Source: Pholiota molesta (Eukaryota; Basidiomycota; Agaricomycetes; Agaricales; Strophariaceae). Taken from it: a stretch of 64,000 nt of DNA. The position numbers and the translations under genes were made by a program. Positions 57,783 through 64,000 of the stretch are shown here, in pieces. The stretch covers positions 1 to 64,000 of the forward strand of contig JACGCK010000057.1 in the NCBI GenBank assembly GCA_014925825.1, given 5' to 3'. Under the pieces are notes generated by a model, which worked only from the letters and a program-made list of their open reading frames with translations, had not been told where the DNA came from and ran no database searches. Within the stretch, counting starts at the first letter, position 1; every line of letters starts with the position of its first letter.

Positions 57783-58365
57783 ACGAACGCACCTATATAT
57801 ATGCCATTGTACACCGCGCGTTCTTCCTTTGCCCTCGACTCGTTCTTTTTCGCTTCTTTCCGGTTTTATTTCGTCCCTGTTTAACCACTTTTACCCACTT
57901 GCTTTCCTCTTTGTAAGTGTACCATAATTATTATGTCGCTCTGCCTCCAAGGAATCCCCCCTCACCCAGCCCGATTATCCCCCACGCTCCATTTTTCAGA
58001 CGATGACCGATAAGCGCTCGCTCTCGTGGGCTCCCAGCCGTATTAGTAGTTACTCCGTCGTACCAGTAGTGTTAGTGTTAGTGTAGTAGGACTAAAGTAG
58101 ATGTTACCACCCACCGACCACCCCATGTATGTACGCTTGAAGCCACCGATTCCTCCCCACGCTACATCCGCCCTTCTGTTATATTTTAGTGTTTGTGTAC
58201 TTGGCCCATGTTTATTTTATTCCCTTATCACGCGTAAACCTCATCACGAATACCCGTGCCGTGGCTGTGTCCCCGGCTTTTCAACGACGACATCACAGAA
58301 ATGTCTGTTATGACCGCCAACCACCATATGCAACTCTCTCGCAGACGACGACGACGACGGACGGC
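57783..58365. other. Intergenic, nothing recognised
   Basis: This stretch holds the NHP6 3' UTR and the Rab gene promoter. A TAGTGTTAGTGTTAGTGTAG short tandem repeat lies near 58068-58087. Confidence 0.5.
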
Positions 58366-59784
58366 ATGCCTACAGTCAAACTAGTCGTAATTGGATCTTC
58401 TGGTGTCGGAAAGACGAGTTTGCGCGGCAAGGTACGTCGTGCTCTCCGCCTCCTGAAAAGCGAGCACACGCTGATATATGCGGCGTGGACGACCAGTACA
58501 TCGAGGGCCATTTTTCTACAGGATACCGCGCCACGATAGGCGCGACTTCATCACGAAGGTGCTGCCGCACCCCACCGACCCGGAGCAGTCGGTCACTTGC
58601 AGATATGGGTCACTATTGTTCTCTCCTATGTCGCGCCATCATCTGACAAACAGCGCTTTTGATTCTTTCGAATGCGGACAGGACACGGCCGGCCAGGAGC
58701 GCTTCTCGAGCCTCTCGACGGCGTTCTTCCGCGGCGCGGACGCCGCGCTGCTATGTTCGACGTGAACGCGCCCGAGACGATGCACGCGCTCACGAAGTGG
58801 TGGGCGGACTTCTGCGCGCGCGCGCCGCTCCCCGACGCGGACATGCACGACTACTGCTGCGTCGTCGTCGGGAACAAGATCGACGCCGCGCCGCCCGCGC
58901 GGCGGCGGCGGGGCCGTGTGTCCGCGTCGGAGGCGCTGGAGTTCGTGGACGAGCTCGTGCCCGGCCAGGCCGCGGCGGGCGCGCGGGAGGGGACGGTGCA
59001 GGTGCTGCCGCCGGAGGTGTCGGACGGGTCGCCGGAGATGCGCTCACACCTCCTGCGGTGCTCGCCGCCGCCGCCGCGGCCGCGCCGTCCGTCGCCATCC
59101 ACCCCAAGTTCCCACCCCCCACACCACGCCGCGCCCTCCGCGTCCTCCTCCTCTGCGGGGCACGAGCCCACCGCAGCACCAGCTCTTCAAATCGCGCTCG
59201 CGCTCCTCCTCGCGCTTCTACGCGGGCACGATGACGACGACGCACACGACGCTCACGGTGTACCACACGCCGTCGTCCTCCGTGTTCGACGTGTACCAGT
59301 CCGCGCGCGCGTCGCCCGAGCCGCCCGAGCCACCGCCCCCGGCGCCGCGCCAGCGCACGCTCACCATGCTCTCCACGGGGAGCACGAGCTCCGGCAGCGC
59401 GCCGACGATCACGCCGAGCCTCATCGCGCGCGAGCGCGCCGGGGCCGCGGCGCAGGGCCGCGGCGGGGCCACCCCCACCCAAAGCAGCCCCGCCGCCAGC
59501 GCGGGCCTGCCGCCGCGCCCGCCGGAGCGCGGCCCGCGGCTGTTCTTCACGTCCGCGAAGACGGGCGAGGGCGTGCCGGACGTGTTCGAGTACGTCGCGC
59601 GGCGCGTGGTGCAGAAGTGGGCGTACGACGAGTGGGTGGAGGCGCGCGCGATGCACTTTCGGGAGGCGTCGGCGGCGGCGGGTGGTGGTCCGGCGGGCGG
59701 GGGGAGCGCGACGGTGCGGCTGCTCCAGGGCCCGGGCGGGCGGTGGGGGAGCGGAGGAGGGTGGGGGGGTGCTGTGCTTCGTGA
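58366..59784 (+). CDS. Rab7-like small GTPase with a large G4-G5 insertion
   Basis: Rab7-type GTPases direct late endosome and vacuole fusion. The gene starts MPTVKLVVIGSSGVGKTSL (G1, P-loop). It continues with FSTGYRATIGA and FITKVLPHP (switch I region), DTAGQERFSSLSTAFFRGAD (G3), VVVGNKID (G4), LFFTSAKTGEGVPDVFEYVA (G5) and VVQKWAYDEWVE. Between G4 and G5 lie about 200 extra residues rich in Pro, Ser and Arg; normal Rabs have roughly 35 there. The frame ending in GGCCAS, TGA 59782-59784, supplies a CCXX-type prenylation motif. At least four 1-nt deletions (in GADF, VTLQ, LLMF and before the tail) separate the frames. The region 58680-59780 is extremely GC-rich compared with its neighbours, which also raises sequencing error risk. 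The subfamily assignment is inferred. Confidence 0.8.
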
Positions 59785-60819
59785 GGGGTGGAGATGTTCG
59801 TGGGGAGATACGAGTTTGGATACGGAGGATGTGAGATGGAGTGTTGGTTGGGACTTTTTGTGGTAGTACTGTAAGTATTTATGCGCGCTTATTGCGGTTA
59901 TGTGTTACTTGTATACTAAGTGACTCTCAGAGTCTCGTTCCGCGTTTAGGTTCATATTTATTGCCTTGTTCGTAGATTTACCCTATGCCACTCGGGTGGT
60001 ATCGCATGCGAACAGCTTCACATTCAGGTCATCTTTGCAGGACACCTTTCATGTATCCAGACGCACCGTGTCATTTGGCGCTCTGGATATCTCTTATCCA
60101 ATGGGTAGCTTCTTTATATATAAAGATCTCCTCCTAAGTCTATGCCGTGCAAAATAGGATGTGAAATTTCTTATTACTAAAGCCTACAAACATGCCCGAA
60201 TTCACCCAACAAGTTCGGTTATTATTCGTTGAGGTAGGCCCTGGTTTTATATTGAACATGTATCGATTTAGATGCCGCTTTCGAGTTTTGGCCCAGGGTG
60301 CTCAAACCCTGCCGGAGAACTATCACGATGTCACGATGCTGCGTGTTCATAGTAGCTCGTCGACTGTCATTTAGGCGTGCATTCAATATGAATATAGATG
60401 TTGAGTTGGTCTCATCCTGGATTCCTGTTCTGGGAGGCGTGCTGCAGAAATTGCTGGTCAGATATACGGTTGAATATATGCGACTGACGGAGCGTTGTTT
60501 CAAAATTCAACTGAACAAGCAATCCTGACATCTGTCACCTTCATTGGCAGTTGATTCAGTGAGGAATAAAGAAATACGAAGGACCAGTGAAAATAAGCAG
60601 ATAAAATATGCTGGAAATGATGGAGGATATGTTTTCATGCACATAGCATAATGAATAAAATGGGTAAGGTTACGATGGAACGGCGGCGCATCGACTGGTA
60701 TTATAGTGTGTATGCCATGCGCCTACACGATGATAGATTATCAGACTACAACGCGAAATTTTAGCCAACGATACGCGAACAGTAAACAGAAGGACGCACC
60801 AAAGAGACCTCGAAAGTTA
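59785..60819. other. Intergenic, nothing recognised
   Basis: This stretch lies between the convergent Rab and bL31m genes. The composition changes abruptly from very GC-rich to AT-rich at about 59,850. No conserved frame was seen. Confidence 0.5.
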
Positions 60820-61295
60820 TTACTTTTTGCCCTTGCCCTTGGCCTTGGGTTTCTCTTTGACCACGATCACTTCCGCCTTCATCACCGTCGACATCTCGTC
60901 CATCCACTGCGTATCGTCGAGCTCGGAGCCCAGCTCCTCGAACTTCCTGCTGAACCGGCCTATCCGCCCCGTCGTCGTGTTCTCCTCCTCGAACGAGCGG
61001 TCGCCCGGGTTCCCGGTGTTCCACTGCGGGTTGTTCGTCGTGTCGCGGGTCAGGCGCATGAGCGATTTGGGCGAGGTCGTCCAGTGGACGAAGGACGTGC
61101 CGTCCGAGCGGATGACCTTCTGCGGGAACTTGGGCACGAGCGGGTTGGGCAGCACCGGCGGCCGCCGCTTCCAGACGTGTGTGCGCCCATATGGTGAGTT
61201 GGAGATGGACCGGCTGCACGCGGGCGCGTGGGGGGCGTGTGTCCAGAGGTTGGGTATTGGCGCGGGGCGAGGCGCTGGCGTGATAGGGACAACAT
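60820..61295 (-). CDS. Mitochondrial ribosomal protein bL31m
   Basis: This is a bacterial-type L31 of the mitochondrial large subunit. The ATG at 61295 opens a presequence-like MLSLSRQRLAPR. The conserved part is SNSPYGRTHVWKRRPP, LPNPLVPKFPQKVIRSDGTS, FVHWTTSPKSLMRLTRDTTN and NPQWN, where the IRSDG..F and T.SP....L..D...HP/NP.WN pattern defines L31. The C-terminus is charged (FSRKFEELGSEL, then KEKPKAKGKGKK, TAA). The presequence frame and the conserved frame differ by one base, so there is a 1-nt deletion (or a wrong start) between 61200 and 61290. It is divergent from the TPR-DUF4470 gene, with 385 bp between the start codons. Confidence 0.75.
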
Positions 61296-61680
61296 AGCGT
61301 ACTTGAGCTGAATGAATCTCGTGTCAGAAAAAGCGGGATGTTTGGTACAAGTGTCTGGTCCAAATAATGGATGCCACGGGCCGGGCATTCTGCCCATCTT
61401 TCGTAGCCAATTTGTAGCTCTTCTTCGCTGTGACTTTCTTTCATCTACCTGGACATCTGCGCTGAGCATGGTTTCAAAGTTCCCGAGTCCGAAAAGTGAA
61501 AGGAAGGTATATAGGACCTTTCTCCTCTTCAAACACTCCAAGGCCGTGATCGTGTACTTAAATAGAAACTGCACATTCATTAACCGGCCCAATTTCGGAA
61601 CCAACCTACTTTGTCTCCTCCTTCTCTCTTTTCTCTCTCTGAGGCCTGATTCAGAGTCTACTACAAACTACTGACATCCA

Positions 61681-64000
61681 ATGGCCGAAGCAGCTAACGA
61701 TCAAGGAAACGGCTTTTACAAGGAGGGGAAATACTTGAAGTGAGCAAATTTAGGACCATCAGTGATGACTTTCATATCACTTTAAATCATCTGCTAACGT
61801 CGCGTTCGGTGCGCCATAGAGCGAAAAAATGCTTTCATGAGGTACGCGTCACTCGAGTCTTCCAGCTCTCTCTTCCTCTTTTTCTTCGAATCCACGTTGA
61901 ATCCACGTGTTTTTAGGCAACGACGCTCGACCCCAAAGAGCCCAAGTACGCCTCGAACCTCAGTGCCGTCTTATTCGAGTTGGGCCGATACCCCGCATCC
62001 ATCAAAGCCATCCAGCTTGCATGGCAGCGCCTAAGGTTCAAATTTGTGGTAGACGGCAAACAATGCACGCCTTCGCAGTCCGACGCGCTTGCCATCAAGC
62101 TCGCCACGAGATTCGCGAAGGCGCAAACCAGTGGCGTTTACAACAAAACTATCTCGGTCCATGTACCAACGGAGCAGAGTGACAGCGCTACATCACTCGA
62201 TGCCGATATTGAGGCTTTTGCGTTTTTAGAAGGAAATGAAGGTGATGCGAAGATAAAAGAGATGAAGATGGCTTGGGCTCAATGGCGTAGTGTGAAGGAA
62301 GATTGCGCGCGACATAGTACGGAGGAGTGCAAATTGCTTGCAGATGATGCAGAAAAAAGGTTGAGGGCACTGCCAATTTTCAAAGCCCCAGCGTGAGTGT
62401 CTTTCTTCTACATATCGAGTTCAAAATGCCTGAACAGTCAATTGTAGGGAACCGGTGTTGGAATACTTCAGAGTACGTTTATTGTTCAGCTCAGTTGCAT
62501 TCTGCCTTTCATTTACTTATTCGTTCTTTAGTTCGGGCATGACCCAGTTCAATCGCTTTTGAACGGGCTTTTTAACTCCACCACCGACAACTATCGGCTG
62601 GACATACCTCAAAATGCTGAAAAGACCGACTGGTCTTTCGTCTTTGGAGGTTCTGGAGATGGTAAATCCGCAATTGTGTTTGCCTGAAAACACGAACTAA
62701 TACTCTATAGCACGCCATGTCTTTGGAACGTTAATCCACCTTGCAGACTTTGCACGAAGACAAGGGAAAAAACTCGATGTACACATGACGCTTGTCGATA
62801 TCCATCCTGCTACACTGGCCAGACTTACTATTATGTGGTCAATTCTTCACCAAATTCTAGAGGCCCGCCAGAAGAACAACAATACGAAAATCATCGAACT
62901 CCATGCTACTTTCTTCTACCTGTACACAACGATGCTGATGCCTGATTACTGTCGGCAGATGTGAGTCTCTAGATCTTGCCATTTTTCGACTTGCTTATTT
63001 CTTTCAGCCTCATGGACACGGCCAAGACTCTAGTACAAGAATTACCCTCGGAATCAAACAAACTTCCGAAACCTTTGTTTATCAACAAAGCAAGCTTGCC
63101 AGCCGTCCTGGAGGTTCTGCAATACTGGTCCACGCCCCTGCCAAAGAGCACCAAGACCTATGTCGCAAAGACGTCTGGAGTGGGAGGCCTGTTGGGCGGT
63201 TTGGGCGGAATGATGGGTCTCGACATGGAGAAGCTTGCGCTCGATGATGATAAATTAGGGGGATTGAACGACTCCCTCGCCAGTCTGAACAAGCTTTTTG
63301 GCGACTCATCGTTCGGCGGACTCGGGGGGACGGATCAAACCCAAGGGCGCGTTGTAGACGCGTATGTTGACGAAAGTGCAGAGTCGGACTTATACGACCG
63401 CCTCAAAATTCTTCTCCCTCCAAAAGTCTGTTGTCTCGTAACCCCGCGCTGGCCCAGCTGTCCAAGTCCTCGACAGGCGCCTCGGACCGTGTATTCACCG
63501 CGACTACGCGCGAAATCGAAGAGCTGTGGCACCCTAATCCTACGCTTTTCGTATGTGTTCAGATTTTCTCATGCACCTAGCCTCTGCTTATATCTGTATT
63601 CTTAGGACCTCATATCCACAGGAAATCCCGCCTTCGGCGAAACATCTGGATACCCAAAAATCAATGGAACCCCCTTCAGCAGCATCGAGTCGTTCGCCAA
63701 GTTCTCAAAGGTCTTCCGGCGGGGCTCGCCGCCCGCATTCTGCAGTGGAAAGACCGGCTTCGCCACCTGGCGCAGTTTTTTGAGCTGGTGGTAGACGCTA
63801 TCCAGAAGCTGCAGGAGGGTCTCAACATCGAGATCATCGTCGGCGATGTGTTCACTGGCGTGCCCAAGCTTATAGCAGGGGAACTTGGCCCGCGTCCGAA
63901 GAAGTTTCCGACGAGTTATACGAGAATGTTCTTGAGCAATGTCCCGTAAGCGCATTTTTAGTTTGGGATTCATGGACATATACTCACTGAAGCTCAGAGA
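61681..64000 (+). CDS. TPR and DUF4470 domain protein, truncated by window end
   Basis: The start, MAEAANDQGNGFYKEGKYL then AKKCFHE (from a 22-nt microexon) and ATTLDPKEPKYASNLSAVLF, forms TPR-like helices. The DUF4470 region follows: NAEKTDWSFVFGGSGDARHV, FGTLIHLADFARR, VHMTLVDIHPATLARL and the later FELVVDAIQKLQEGLNIEII. In other fungi this architecture occurs in proteins of unknown function, some with a MYND zinc finger; the conserved part resembles a degenerate Rossmann-like region, which is inference. A Gly/Leu-rich insert (GGLLGGLGGMMGLDMEKLAL) interrupts the domain at about 63180-63330. One base is missing near 63431 (PPKV/LLSRNP). The frame is still open at base 64000. Confidence 0.75.

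Noticed and set aside
58659..59656. Long Arg/Ala-rich frames on both strands
   Set aside because: High GC leaves all frames open here. Only the frames with GTPase motifs are conserved.

Overview
The window looks like nuclear DNA of a basidiomycete fungus, probably an Agaricomycete. Genes are broken by many short introns (about 45-65 nt, GT..YAG), both strands are coding, and several families are typical of mushroom-forming fungi: F-box proteins with an N-terminal cysteine cluster, a DUF6533-type membrane protein, HSPA12-like Hsp70s and DUF4470 proteins. I cannot name a species. No tRNA, rRNA or CRISPR array was seen. All functional names come from recognising protein motifs by eye; no database was searched.

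Layout. Positions 1-9,300 are an AT-rich transposon graveyard: the 3' end of a LINE followed by a (CCTTTT)n tract, two related hAT-type non-autonomous elements with perfect 8-bp target duplications, old diverged repeats, a decayed PIF/Harbinger-like transposase, and a roughly 700-bp foldback element with a perfect 51-bp core palindrome. Positions 9,500-14,300 carry a frameshifted ferroportin-like gene and the ER chaperone BiP/Kar2. Positions 14,600-25,000 carry an unknown Cys-rich protein, a secreted SurE-type phosphatase, a kelch protein, an F-box protein and a METTL14-like MT-A70 protein. Positions 25,300-33,000 carry NOC2, a Cbp6/UQCC2-like factor, a broken APH-type kinase and a DUF6533-type membrane protein. 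Positions 33,500-41,900 carry an HSPA12-like Hsp70, D-arabinono-1,4-lactone oxidase, a small secreted protein and the E2 enzyme Ubc7. Positions 42,600-48,800 carry RNA polymerase III subunit RPC2 and a second G-type E2. Positions 49,500-64,000 carry an ERCC6L2-like SNF2 ATPase, an NHP6-like HMG protein, a Rab7-like GTPase with a large insertion, mitochondrial bL31m and the start of a TPR-DUF4470 protein cut by the window edge.

The genes do not form one pathway or cluster. ER protein quality control is represented three times (BiP, Ubc7 and a UBE2G1-type E2), but this may be chance. The most striking feature of the window as a whole is technical or evolutionary: at least ten genes, including ones expected to be essential, contain one or more 1-nt deletions that break otherwise well-conserved reading frames, while intact multi-exon genes lie between them. 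I read most of these as base-call or assembly errors and mark the affected genes as CDS. The ferroportin-like and APH-like loci carry more damage and are marked as pseudogenes. No convincing new molecular system was found; the best leads are the hAT family with ACCGGT-rich ends, the long foldback element, the microexons in BiP and RPC2, and the unusual METTL14 and Rab proteins.
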